Assembly: GCF_008830365.1 (NCBI RefSeq)
Contig: NZ_WBKI01000002.1
Span: forward strand, 682,001-746,000
Length of the DNA stretch: 64,000 bases
Source of the DNA: Serratia proteamaculans
GTDB taxonomy: Bacteria > Pseudomonadota > Gammaproteobacteria > Enterobacterales > Enterobacteriaceae
Direction of reading: 5' to 3'
Positions 9,412 to 17,829 of the stretch are shown in pieces. The notes under the pieces are model-generated. The model saw only the letters and a program-made list of their open reading frames with translations. It had not been told where the DNA came from and searched no databases. The first letter of the stretch is position 1; each line of letters opens with the position of its first letter. Position numbers and translations under genes: made by a program.

Positions 9412-9554
9412 GGCAGTGCTACCGCCCAGCGAATACCCAGCCAGAGTAGGACCAGTAGCATCACGGCGATACCGCAGCGCAACCCTGCAGAGGCGGTGAA
9501 CAATGAGTTTAATGACGGTACAGCGTCATCTTGAGGTGTCGGTGTCAGTTTCAT
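9408..9554 (-). CDS. Small single-span membrane protein leading the zinc transporter operon
   Basis: A 48-residue ORF starts MKLTPTPQDDAVPSLN, has one hydrophobic span (about residues 29-46, IAVMLLVLLWLGIRWAVA), and ends LP. Its TGA stop overlaps the ATG of the ATPase gene, a typical coupling junction, and its start is 24 nt from the Zur-like box. That position argues for a real gene. I see no strong ribosome site ahead of the ATG. It is not a family I recognise. It could be a small transporter subunit or regulator, or merely a leader that couples translation. Function is unknown. Confidence 0.6.
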   Translation of the reverse strand: MKLTPTPQDDAVPSLNSLFTASAGLRCGIAVMLLVLLWLGIRWAVALP

Positions 9555-9577
9555 GGCCAAGCGAAAGGAAATTTAAG

Positions 9578-9592
9578 TGTTACAATATAACA
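9578..9592. promoter_or_regulatory. Zur box upstream of the metal transporter operon
   Basis: TGTTACA-A-TATAACA is a 15-bp palindrome with one mismatched pair and differs from the Zur consensus at a single position in the left arm. It sits 24 nt upstream of the first operon start. It resembles the rpmE2 operator at 6383-6395, so both transcription units should respond to zinc limitation together. Confidence 0.8.
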
Positions 9593-9859
9593 TCACAAAC
9601 CCTTCAATGACTCAAGACTCTGCCCCAACGATTAATGCAACTGAACGTAACAATGCACGTCATGCTTCACTGACTATTCCCCGGCTTCAGAACGCTGGCA
9701 CTACCCCGTTGGAGATAGACTGAGAAATATCAGGGTTATTAATCAGTAAACAACGTTGAGATAGGGTAAAAAAGCCGGTAACAAACGAAAAGTTTACCGA
9801 CGAATTGATAAAAAAGGAGTAAGATTAATAGATAGGATCGCGATACGGTCAGACATTAA
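9593..9859. other. Intergenic region with no gene seen
   Basis: AT-rich region between the zinc transporter promoter (leftward) and the unrecognised gene at 9860. I see no ORF with coding character, no strong hairpin and no repeat. It presumably holds the start region for both directions. Confidence 0.5.
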
Positions 9860-10213
9860 ATGCAAGTAACTCTTCGCTGCGACACAATGACGGAAGCACT
9901 TTCTGTTAAAAAACTAAAGAAAGTGATTAACGAAAAAATATCAGAGTTGGCACCGGCATTGACCAGTGGCCTGAGTTTTTATTCTGAAAGCGCGCGTTAT
10001 GCTGAAGGTTCATTAGAAATACTTGATATTCAAGAAATGAACAACGGCCATTATTCAATGAGTTACCGCTATAAATGGACAATTTTCAATGCCTGCCTGG
10101 ATATCAGCGCCGAGGAATACATCAGCGATAGTGTCACATTTAGCCTGGGCGAAGCGGGGCTCATCTTTGACATCATTGATAACTCCCGTCCATCTACCGC
10201 AGATGAATTGTAA
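9860..10213 (+). CDS. Uncharacterised 117-residue protein
   Basis: I do not recognise this protein. It has a lysine-rich start (SVKKLKKVINEKISEL), a middle with repeated aromatic residues (SMSYRYKWTIF) and an acidic C-terminus ending TADEL. There is no signal peptide or membrane span, so it is probably cytosolic. No ribosome site precedes either the first ATG or the second in-frame ATG at 9887, so the start is uncertain. AT content is higher than in the zinc genes and similar to tomB-hha next to it. It could be a regulatory partner of that locus or an unrelated cargo gene. Confidence 0.6.
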   Translation: MQVTLRCDTMTEALSVKKLKKVINEKISELAPALTSGLSFYSESARYAEGSLEILDIQEMNNGHYSMSYRYKWTIFNACLDISAEEYISDSVTFSLGEAGLIFDIIDNSRPSTADEL

Positions 10214-10375
10214 GTTTACGTAATAACAGCAGGCCAGATGCGGAGAAATGATTTATATTCATTATACAGAAAGTTTATTTTATCATCATCATTAAGCTAC
10301 CTCTGGCCATGATGTAAATCAGCTTACTCACAGAGTGTTATCAACACCGAAATTAAGACTTACGGAGGGGATGAT

Positions 10376-10744
10376 ATGGATGAGTATTCGCCTAAAAGGC
10401 ACGATATTGCTCAGCTGAAATTCTTGTGTGAAAACCTGTATGATGAAGGTATTGCCACGCTGGGCGACAGCCACCACGGCTGGGTGAACGATCCGACGTC
10501 TTCCGTCAACCTCCAGCTTAATGAGTTGATAGAACATATTGCTTCGTTTGTAATGAGTTATAAAATTAAATACATGGACGAAAGTGATTTATCGGAACTG
10601 GTCGAAGAGTATCTCGATGATACCTACACGCTGTTCAGCAGTTACGGTATCAATGATTCCGATCTGCGTCGCTGGCAAAAGACCAAGGCGCGATTATTCA
10701 GAATGTTCTCAGGAGAGGACATCTGTACGACAATGAAAACTTAG
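10376..10744 (+). CDS. tomB: Hha toxicity modulator TomB (YbaJ)
   Basis: A 122-residue protein starting MDEYSPKRHDIAQLKFLCENLY, with GWVNDPTSSVNLQLNELIEHIA and EYLDDTYTLFSSYGIN, all strong TomB signatures. In E. coli TomB counters the toxicity of overproduced Hha and lowers biofilm formation; Hha-TomB has been treated as an oxygen-dependent toxin-antitoxin pair. A GGAGG ribosome site precedes the ATG. hha follows 55 nt downstream on the same strand. The C-terminus differs from E. coli, as expected for this variable tail. Confidence 0.95.
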   Translation: MDEYSPKRHDIAQLKFLCENLYDEGIATLGDSHHGWVNDPTSSVNLQLNELIEHIASFVMSYKIKYMDESDLSELVEEYLDDTYTLFSSYGINDSDLRRWQKTKARLFRMFSGEDICTTMKT

Positions 10745-10799
10745 GGGATAATTATCCCCAATTTATTCCATTCTACGGTTTATAACACCAAAGGCTATC

Positions 10800-11003
10800 A
10801 TGACTAAAATTGATTATCTGATGCGTTTACGTAAATGCACCACAATTGAGACACTGGAACGCGTTATTGAAAAAAACAAGTACGAGCTTTCAGATGATGA
10901 GCTGGAGCTGTTTTACTCTGCAGCCGACCACCGCCTTGCCGAGCTCACCATGAATAAGCTGTACGATAAAATCCCAACGGCCGTTTGGAAATTCGTAAGA
11001 TAA
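10800..11003 (+). CDS. hha: Haemolysin expression modulator Hha
   Basis: A 67-residue, almost fully conserved Hha protein: [20 protein letters not shown] and the C-terminal [19 protein letters not shown] followed by VWKFVR. Hha is a nucleoid-associated H-NS partner that lacks its own DNA-binding domain; it joins H-NS complexes and helps silence horizontally acquired genes. It is shorter at the N-terminus than the E. coli protein by about five residues. Downstream of tomB, so the pair likely shares transcripts. Confidence 0.96.
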   Translation: MTKIDYLMRLRKCTTIETLERVIEKNKYELSDDELELFYSAADHRLAELTMNKLYDKIPTAVWKFVR

Positions 11004-11082
11004 TTCCGACTAAAACTGCGTTGAGCCGATACAATCGTCGGCCTCAATGTTTATCCTCCCCAGTATTTATCTCATTGACGTA

Positions 11083-12012
11083 CTACACTTTCATTCGCTG
11101 CTGAAAATCCTGTAATAGCAATTGGAAACAGTCTTCAATTAACGCCGGATGGTTCCGATGCGCGCTGCGCATTAACGCCACGGTGCGGCTAAGCATGGGT
11201 TGCTGCAGTTGAACCACGGTTAATTCATCATCATTCAAATGGGTAGTATAAAGTTGCGGTAAAATAGCCACCGCTAATTTCGAACGCACCAAACCATATA
11301 ACGTCTCCAGAAAATCAACCTGGTAGCGTGCGGTTAAATTCAGACGATGACTTTCCGCCAACGCCAATACCAACCGACTGATATTCCCCTTGGAAAAAAC
11401 CGCGATATCTCTTCGGGTTAATTGTCGCCATGGCAGATGGTGAGATTCAGCCATCGGATCGTCACGGCGCATCACTACCACGAACGGGTCCTCTTGCAGC
11501 GGATATATCTCCAGTGACCCCGGTACCGAACTGTCGAGCGCACCAATGCCAAAATCAATCAGGCCGTTCTCTAATTGTAATAACAACGAGTCATTGGTTT
11601 GATCGTGAAATTCTATGCGCAGGCGCGGGAAATTCGCCGCCAGCAATTGCGGCACGGCTGGAAATAACAGCCCGCTGACCGAAGGCACCAGCCCGATACG
11701 CAAAGTACCGTCTCCGCCCGCCAGCATAATACGTTGCATATCGTCAAAAGCCGCCTGTGCCACATTCAGCAGTCGTTCAGCATGCGGCAAGATAGCGGCG
11801 CCTTGCTCCGTCAGCGTCACCGCAGAGGCGGTACGGTTCACCAGTTTGCCGCCCAGCACTGACTCGATCTGCCGCAATGCGCTACTCAACGCGGGTTGAC
11901 TGATCGCCAGACGGTTCGCGGTGTCGGTAAAATGCCGAAGCTGCGCCAGAGTGACGAAATATTGGATCTGCTTAAGAGAAAGCGCCGGCAATCGGCGCCA
12001 GGGTTCAGACAT
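11083..12012 (-). CDS. LysR-family regulator, probable adenine deaminase locus regulator
   Basis: A 309-residue LTTR. The winged helix-turn-helix is at about residues 12-70 (LKQIQYFVTLAQLRHFTDTA, then ISQPALSSALRQIE). The periplasmic-binding-like effector domain follows (RIGLVPSVSGLLFPAVP). It is transcribed divergently from the adenine deaminase gene across 137 bp that hold symmetric motifs (12037-12078), the usual LTTR arrangement. Its effector is unknown. Adenine or another purine is a natural guess from context but nothing in the protein sequence proves it. Confidence 0.85.
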   Translation of the reverse strand: MSEPWRRLPALSLKQIQYFVTLAQLRHFTDTANRLAISQPALSSALRQIESVLGGKLVNRTASAVTLTEQGAAILPHAERLLNVAQAAFDDMQRIMLAGGDGTLRIGLVPSVSGLLFPAVPQLLAANFPRLRIEFHDQTNDSLLLQLENGLIDFGIGALDSSVPGSLEIYPLQEDPFVVVMRRDDPMAESHHLPWRQLTRRDIAVFSKGNISRLVLALAESHRLNLTARYQVDFLETLYGLVRSKLAVAILPQLYTTHLNDDELTVVQLQQPMLSRTVALMRSAHRNHPALIEDCFQLLLQDFQQRMKV

Positions 12013-12036
12013 ATCAGCTTTCCGTCCGCTAAAAAG

Positions 12037-12078
12037 TAAACGTTTGCGACAGCATAAACGTTTCTTATCAGGCGATAA
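12037..12078. promoter_or_regulatory. Candidate LysR-type operator sites between the regulator and ade
   Basis: TAAACGTTT occurs twice, at 12037-12045 and 12055-12063. Each contains the palindrome AAACGTTT, and the copies are 18 bp apart. Directly after is TTATC-AGGC-GATAA (12065-12078), a perfect 5-bp-arm dyad that includes ATC/GAT arms. The set lies 72 nt upstream of the ade start and 25 nt from the regulator start, suitable for autoregulation and control of ade. Confidence 0.55.
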
Positions 12079-12149
12079 ATTAAATCATCTGTGCAAAGCC
12101 TGCCGGGGCCCCTAGAGTAACAACCCTGTCATCATGCCGGGTAATTACC

Positions 12150-13937
12150 ATGACCACTCATTGCATCAGCACGGACGAACGCCAGCGTGCGGTGAAGGCC
12201 GCATTGGGCCAACTTCCTTTTGATTTGCTGCTGACTAACGCCGCGTTGATTGACATGGCAACCGGTGAAGTCCGGAGCGCCGATGTCGGCATCGTTGGCG
12301 CACTGATCGCCAGCGTTCATCCCTGTGGTGCACTAAACGAAGCCCTGCAGACGCAGGACCTGGCCGGTGCCTATCTGAGCCCCGGACTGATCGACACCCA
12401 CGTACATGTTGAAAGTTCACACCTGCCACCGGAACGCTACGCCGAGATCGTCGTCGCTCAAGGCACCACCACCATTTTCTGGGATCCGCACGAACTGGCC
12501 AATGTACTCGGCGTAGCCGGCGTGCGCTATGCGGTAGACGCCAGCCGTGGCTTGCCACTCAGAGTGATCTGTGCCGCGCCCTCAAGCGTCCCCTCCACGC
12601 CAGGACTGGAAATGTCCGGTGCCGATTTTGCCGGTCAGGAAATGGAAACCATGCTGGCCTGGCCGGAAGTCGGCGGCGTTGCCGAAGTGATGGACATGCA
12701 CGGCGTGTTGAACGGCAGCGAACGCATGTTGGAGATCCTCAATGCCGGGCTGAACAGCGGCAAGTTGATCGAAGGCCACGCACGCGGTTTGAGCGGTGCC
12801 GATCTGCAGGCTTATCTGGCGGCGGGAGTCACCTCTGACCATGAGCTGACCTCCGGAGCCGATGCGCTGGAGAAATTACGCGCCGGTCTGACGCTGGAGA
12901 TCAGAGGCTCCCACCCTTACCTGCTGCCGGAAATCGTCGCAGCACTGAAAACGTTGCCGCACCTGTCATCACAAATCACCGTCTGCACCGACGATGTCCC
13001 CCCAGACATGCTGCTGGAAAAAGGCGGGATTGTGGCGTTACTCAATATGCTGATCGAACAGGGGTTACCGGCGACTGACGTGCTGCGTATGGCCACGCTC
13101 AATGCCGCCATCCGCTTGCAACGCAACGATCTTGGGCTGATTGCCGCAGGCCGCATCGCCGATCTGGTGGTGTTTGATTCGCTGACTCAACTTAATGCGC
13201 AGCAGGTCTACGTCGCCGGGAAACTGGTAGCACAACAAGGCAAAATGCTGGCACCGCTCAGCGCTAACCCGAACGTGATGGCACCGCGCGATACCCTGCA
13301 GTTGCAACCCCTGGTCGCCGGGGATTTCGTATTGAAGGTGCCGGCTATCCGCCACGGCAAAGCCATTCTGCGCCACATTAAGGGCGCACGCTTTACCCAG
13401 TGGAACGAGACTACGGTCGAGGTGCGTAATGGCGAAGTGCAGATCCCGCCAGGCTTCAGCCTGATCTGGGTGCAACACCGTCATGGCCGTCACCAGGCCA
13501 CACCACAACTGGCGCTGCTGGAAGGTTGGGGTGAACTCCGTGGCGCTATTGCTACCAGCTACTCACATGACTCGCACAACCTGGTGGTGTTAGGCCGGGA
13601 TGCCGCCGACATGGCGCTGGCCGCCAACGCCCTGATTGCCAGTGGCGGAGGTATGGCTTTAAGCCAAAACGGGGCCATTCTGGCGCAGGTGGCAATGCCA
13701 ATAGCCGGTATGCTTTCCGACCTGCCCGCCGCCGAACTGGCACGACAGTTTAAAAACCTGCGCGATCTGAGCGCACGAATCGCCGACTGGGAACCGCCCT
13801 ACCGGGTTTTCAAGGCCATTGAAGGCACCTGTCTGGCGTGTAACGCCGGGCCGCACCTGACCGATCTCGGCCTGACCGACGGCACAACGCGCCAGATTGT
13901 CGATCCGCTGATCGCCTGCTGGGAAACCCCGGTATAA
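12150..13937 (+). CDS. ade: Adenine deaminase
   Basis: A 595-residue amidohydrolase that converts adenine to hypoxanthine and ammonia. The N-terminal beta-sandwich strand is followed by the metal motif DTHVHVESSH (His84, His86, Glu88), the family feature that distinguishes Ade from other amidohydrolases. Later come EVMDMHGVLNG, EGHARGLSG (His), TSDHE and CTDDVPP with the conserved Asp pair. A C-terminal domain ends in an ACNAGPH motif. Length is close to E. coli Ade (YicP). A purine permease gene follows 40 nt downstream, consistent with an adenine uptake and salvage operon. The start has only a weak ribosome site. Confidence 0.95.
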   Translation: MTTHCISTDERQRAVKAALGQLPFDLLLTNAALIDMATGEVRSADVGIVGALIASVHPCGALNEALQTQDLAGAYLSPGLIDTHVHVESSHLPPERYAEIVVAQGTTTIFWDPHELANVLGVAGVRYAVDASRGLPLRVICAAPSSVPSTPGLEMSGADFAGQEMETMLAWPEVGGVAEVMDMHGVLNGSERMLEILNAGLNSGKLIEGHARGLSGADLQAYLAAGVTSDHELTSGADALEKLRAGLTLEIRGSHPYLLPEIVAALKTLPHLSSQITVCTDDVPPDMLLEKGGIVALLNMLIEQGLPATDVLRMATLNAAIRLQRNDLGLIAAGRIADLVVFDSLTQLNAQQVYVAGKLVAQQGKMLAPLSANPNVMAPRDTLQLQPLVAGDFVLKVPAIRHGKAILRHIKGARFTQWNETTVEVRNGEVQIPPGFSLIWVQHRHGRHQATPQLALLEGWGELRGAIATSYSHDSHNLVVLGRDAADMALAANALIASGGGMALSQNGAILAQVAMPIAGMLSDLPAAELARQFKNLRDLSARIADWEPPYRVFKAIEGTCLACNAGPHLTDLGLTDGTTRQIVDPLIACWETPV

Positions 13938-13977
13938 AAATAATCATAATAATGAGATAGCGACGGAGATAATTGAT

Positions 13978-15321
13978 ATGGCTGATAATTCAGTATCTGC
14001 TCCAACACCAGGGAGCTGGCTGCAACGGCGTTTTCAACTGCATGCGCGGCAAAGTAATGTCAAAACCGAATGTCTGGCCGGTATCACCGGTTTTCTGGCG
14101 GCAGCCTACCTGCTGGTGGTGATCCCCGGATTGCTGGCTGTCGGCGGTATGGATAAGGGCGCAGTCACTACCGGTACCATTCTGGTGTTTGTGCTGGGGA
14201 CCTTGCTGATGGCGTTTTACGGCAACCTGCCGTTTATCGTCGGGCCGGGCATTGGTGGTTCGGTGCTGGTCGGCGTCACGTTGGCGGGCAGCGAAGGCAT
14301 CAGTTGGCAGATTGGTCTGGGTATTGCCTGCTGGTCCGGCATTCTGTTTTTCGCTCTGACCCGGCTGGGATTACGCGAGGTGGTGACCCGCTCGGTGCCG
14401 CAATCGATCAAGCTGGGGCTGACGGCCTCTATCGGGCTGTTTGTGGCAATACTGGGTTTCCGCAATGCCGGACTGGTGCTGGCCAACGCTAAATCCAATG
14501 CATTGATGCTGGGTGATTTCACCGCACCCGGTGCGTTAATCGCCCTGTGCGGCTTGTTTTTGGCGATTGCCCTGCAGGCCCGACGCATTCCCGGCGCTAT
14601 TTTATGGGCGATCCTGTTTGCGACTCTGGTGGGTATCCCGTTCGGCGTTACCCACCTGCCGGACAGCCTGATGGCAATGCCGCATTCATTGGCCCCGGTG
14701 CTCGGCCATGTTGATCTGATCGGTGCACTGAATATCGCCTTTCTGCCTTATTTGTTCGTCTTTTTCGCCTCGGAGTTTTTCTCCACCATGGGCACTACGC
14801 TGGCCGTGGGTGGTGAAGCCGGGCTACTGGACGAACACGGCAATATGCCACACATCAACCGCCCCTTTATGGTGGACTCTATCGCTGCTGCGCTGGGCCC
14901 TATAGTCGGTATTCCTGCCGCCACCGCGCTGATTGAATCCTCTGCGGCGGCCGAAGCCGGGGGTAAAACCGGGTTAACCGCATTGGCGGCCGCGGTGATG
15001 TTTCTACTGATGCTGCTGTTCACACCGATTGCCCTGATGATCCCGAAAGAAGCCACTGCCCCGGCGCTGATCCTAATCGGCCTGAATATGTTTAGCGGAC
15101 TGCGCAAAGTTGATTTAGCCAACTTCACCGACGGCCTGCCGGTGCTGATGATGGTCATGATCACGCTGATCGCCAACAGCTTCGGTACCGGCATCGCCGG
15201 CGGGCTGCTGTTCTACATCATTATCAAAGTGATTGCCGGCAAATGGCGTGAAGTGCCGGTCGGCCTCTATTTTCTGGCGATCCCACTGGCATACTATTTC
15301 GCCACCTTGGTAAGGCATTAA
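13978..15321 (+). CDS. adeQ: NCS2-family purine permease (AdeP/AdeQ class)
   Basis: A 447-residue polytopic membrane protein with about 13-14 hydrophobic segments, containing GNLPFIVGPGIGGSVLVGVT, FASEFFSTMGTTLAVGGEAG and a GIPAATALIESSAAAEAGGKT stretch, all typical of the AzgA-like branch of NCS2 carriers. Members import adenine, guanine or hypoxanthine with protons. The spacing of 40 nt from ade and the same strand point to one operon supplying substrate to the deaminase. The exact base specificity and the adeP versus adeQ name cannot be settled from sequence alone. Confidence 0.85.
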   Translation: MADNSVSAPTPGSWLQRRFQLHARQSNVKTECLAGITGFLAAAYLLVVIPGLLAVGGMDKGAVTTGTILVFVLGTLLMAFYGNLPFIVGPGIGGSVLVGVTLAGSEGISWQIGLGIACWSGILFFALTRLGLREVVTRSVPQSIKLGLTASIGLFVAILGFRNAGLVLANAKSNALMLGDFTAPGALIALCGLFLAIALQARRIPGAILWAILFATLVGIPFGVTHLPDSLMAMPHSLAPVLGHVDLIGALNIAFLPYLFVFFASEFFSTMGTTLAVGGEAGLLDEHGNMPHINRPFMVDSIAAALGPIVGIPAATALIESSAAAEAGGKTGLTALAAAVMFLLMLLFTPIALMIPKEATAPALILIGLNMFSGLRKVDLANFTDGLPVLMMVMITLIANSFGTGIAGGLLFYIIIKVIAGKWREVPVGLYFLAIPLAYYFATLVRH

Positions 15322-15326
15322 TCTGC

Positions 15327-15361
15327 AAGTGTTGCGCTGATAACATATCAGCGCAACACTT
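15327..15361 (+). terminator. Perfect 16-bp stem hairpin after the permease gene
   Basis: Arms 15327-15342 and 15346-15361 pair over 16 bp with a 3-nt loop. There is no T tract on either side, so it may be an mRNA 3'-end stabiliser or Rho-associated end rather than a classic terminator. Confidence 0.6.
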
Positions 15362-15524
15362 CAGTCATTCGATAACAAACACAAATCACAATGTTTCACG
15401 ATAAAACCTCCACTCACCAAATCCTCTGCTATGATTTAATCTCCACTATTTTAAATTATTAAACCACAAAGTATAAAATTTTTCATAAATGTCACCCAGA
15501 AAATATCGCCACTATTATTTAATT

Positions 15525-15568
15525 AAAAAACAAATAAAAAACAAATAAAAAACAAATAAAAAACAAAA
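15525..15568. repeat. Four tandem 11-bp A-tract repeats
   Basis: The unit AAAAAACAAAT repeats four times with no spacer (15525, 15536, 15547, 15558); the last copy has one change. A-tracts of six bases spaced 11 bp apart are close to helical phase and are expected to bend DNA. It lies 250-293 bp upstream of the alkyl sulfatase start. Confidence 0.85.
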
Positions 15569-15817
15569 ACATAAATGCACCACCGACATCTAAATCCCAC
15601 TATTTAACCGTCCCAAAAAATGGATGGGATTGCTTTTTTATATTAACAATATCGCCTTCGGATATTTTACATTTAGTCTGATCCCACTGATTTAATATTT
15701 TTTATTTAAACTTGCTCAATACCAATCTTCTATTACATTTAGTATTTGAGTTACAACTCGTTACAACGGAAGTAAAAGCTACCTAACTTCGCCATCTAAA
15801 ATCCAGCGAGGATTCCA
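15569..15817. promoter_or_regulatory. AT-rich upstream region of the alkyl sulfatase gene
   Basis: No gene is seen. ATCCCA-type sites occur at 15594-15599 (direct), 15625-15630 (inverted, TGGGAT) and 15681-15686 (direct). The two direct copies share a longer match, ATCCCACT followed by ATTTAA. A regulator binding these is a guess. No clear promoter hexamers could be chosen. Confidence 0.35.
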
Positions 15818-17794
15818 ATGAAATTAACACCCATCATGAGAGGGTTAGCGTTAGCGGGAGTGCTAACTACCTTCGCAATTCCATCCTGGGCAGAGGTTGC
15901 ACCGAAAGAAGCGGCCCCCGCAACCAAACAAGCCAATGATGCACTGTACGATCAGCTCCCCTTCTCAGATAACACCGATTTTGCCAACGCGCACAAAGGT
16001 TTCATAGCTGCCTTGCCAACCGAAATTATCAAAGGTGAGCAAGGTAATGTCATTTGGAACCCACAGCAGTATGCATTCATCAAGGAAGGCGAAAAAGCGC
16101 CGGATACCGTAAACCCGAGCCTGTGGCGTCAGTCGCAGTTGATTAACATCAGCGGCCTGTTTGAGGTCACAGATGGTGTTTACCAGATCCGTAACCTGGA
16201 TCTGTCCAACATGACCATCATTGAGGGAAAAGAGGGTGTGACTGTGGTTGACCCTCTGGTTTCAGCCGAAACCGCCAAAGTGGGCATGGATCTCTATTTT
16301 AAAAACCGGGGAAAAAAACCGGTTGTCGCTGTTATCTACACTCATAGCCACGTAGACCACTACGGTGGCGTACGAGGTGTGGTCGATGAAGCTGATGTTA
16401 AGTCGGGTAAAGTGAAAGTTTATGCGCCCGCCGGCTTTATGGAAGCAGCCGTGGCAGAAAATATCATGGCGGGTAACGTCATGAGTCGCCGCGCCAGCTA
16501 CATGTATGGCAACCTGTTGAAGCCAGAAACCAAAGGTCAGGTTGGTGCAGGTCTGGGTACCACCACGTCGGCAGGTACCGTCACCCTGATTGCCCCAACC
16601 AACATCATTGAGAAAGATGGTCAAAAAGAGGTCATCGACGGCCTTACTTATGATTTCATGCTGGCACCAGGCTCTGAAGCACCATCAGAAATGCTGTGGT
16701 TTATCGAAGAGAAGAAACTCATCGAAGCGGCAGAAGATGTGACCCATACGCTGCATAATACTTATTCCCTGCGTGGCGCAAAAATTCGTGAGCCGCTCCC
16801 TTGGTCAAAATATATCAACGAAGCGATAGTTCGCTGGGGCGACAAAGCGGAAATCATTATGGCTCAGCACCACTGGCCAACCTGGGGCAACGAAAACGTC
16901 GTTAACCTTCTCAAGAGTCAGCGCGATCTTTACCGCTATATTAATGACCAGACTCTGAGAATGGCGAATGAAGGCCTGACCCGCGACGAAATAGCCGCGA
17001 AGTTCAAACTGCCGGACAGCCTGGCGAAAACCTGGGCCAACCGAGGTTATTACGGTTCTGTAAGTCATGATGTCAAAGCAACTTATGTGCTCTATCTTGG
17101 CTGGTTTGACGGTAATCCGGCCACGCTGGATGAACTGCCGCCGGAAGAGGCTGCGAAGAAATTTGTCGATTACATGGGCGGTGCTGATGCGATCCTTAAG
17201 AAAGCCAAAACCGACTTTGATCAGGGCAATTACCGTTGGGTTGCTCAGGTCGTCAGCAAAATAGTCTTTGCCGATCCGAAGAATCAGGATGCACGCAATC
17301 TTGAGGCCGATGCGCTGGAACAACTGGGCTATCAGGCTGAATCTGGCCCATGGCGTAACTTCTATCTCACCGGTGCTCAGGAGCTACGTAACGGCGTGGT
17401 GAAAGGGCCAACCCCGAATACGGCCAGTCCGGATACCGTGCGGGCGATGACGCCAGAGATGTTCTTTGACTTCCTGGCTGTACATATCAACGGAGAAAAA
17501 GCAGGCAAGGCCAAAGCCGTGTTTAACATTGATCTGGGCAGCGATGGCGGCAAGTATAAGCTGGAACTGGAAAATGGAGTACTCAACCACACCGCCAATG
17601 CCGAAGCTAAAGATGCCGATGCCACTCTCACGCTTAACCGCGACACCTTGAATAAAATTATCCTCAAGGAAGAAACGCTAAAACAGGCGGAGGATAAGGG
17701 AGAAGTGAAGGTGACGGGTAACGCTGCAAAAATGGACGAAATGTTAGGCTATATGGATAACTTTGAATTCTGGTTCAATATTGTGACTCCGTAA
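15818..17794 (+). CDS. Secreted alkyl sulfatase, metallo-beta-lactamase superfamily (SdsA1/YjcS type)
   Basis: A 658-residue protein with a signal peptide ending SWA (about residue 25), so it is periplasmic or exported. The metal motif THSHVDHYGG gives His176, His178, Asp180 and His181 for a di-zinc site. Further ligands follow in the EDVTHT and QHHWP regions. After the lactamase fold come a helical dimerisation part (DEIAAKFKLPDSLAKTWANR) and a C-terminal SCP2-like lipid-binding domain (about 530-658). In this family the enzymes hydrolyse primary alkyl sulfates such as dodecyl sulfate to alcohol and sulfate. The gene stands alone; no transporter or regulator is adjacent. Real substrates are unproven. 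Confidence 0.92.
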   Translation: MKLTPIMRGLALAGVLTTFAIPSWAEVAPKEAAPATKQANDALYDQLPFSDNTDFANAHKGFIAALPTEIIKGEQGNVIWNPQQYAFIKEGEKAPDTVNPSLWRQSQLINISGLFEVTDGVYQIRNLDLSNMTIIEGKEGVTVVDPLVSAETAKVGMDLYFKNRGKKPVVAVIYTHSHVDHYGGVRGVVDEADVKSGKVKVYAPAGFMEAAVAENIMAGNVMSRRASYMYGNLLKPETKGQVGAGLGTTTSAGTVTLIAPTNIIEKDGQKEVIDGLTYDFMLAPGSEAPSEMLWFIEEKKLIEAAEDVTHTLHNTYSLRGAKIREPLPWSKYINEAIVRWGDKAEIIMAQHHWPTWGNENVVNLLKSQRDLYRYINDQTLRMANEGLTRDEIAAKFKLPDSLAKTWANRGYYGSVSHDVKATYVLYLGWFDGNPATLDELPPEEAAKKFVDYMGGADAILKKAKTDFDQGNYRWVAQVVSKIVFADPKNQDARNLEADALEQLGYQAESGPWRNFYLTGAQELRNGVVKGPTPNTASPDTVRAMTPEMFFDFLAVHINGEKAGKAKAVFNIDLGSDGGKYKLELENGVLNHTANAEAKDADATLTLNRDTLNKIILKEETLKQAEDKGEVKVTGNAAKMDEMLGYMDNFEFWFNIVTP

Positions 17795-17800
17795 CCCCAA

Positions 17801-17829
17801 TACCCTGCGGCTTTCTACGTCGCAGGGTA
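17801..17829 (+). terminator. Hairpin after the alkyl sulfatase gene
   Basis: TACCCTGCG (17801-17809) pairs with CGCAGGGTA (17821-17829) around an 11-nt loop, 6 nt after the stop. The T tract is absent, so termination strength is doubtful. The stretch 17830-18050 that follows shows no gene. Confidence 0.5.

Noticed and set aside
15525-15568. Tandem repeats considered as a CRISPR or phase-variable coding repeat
   Set aside because: Units are 11 bp with no spacers and lie outside any gene; no cas genes are in the window.
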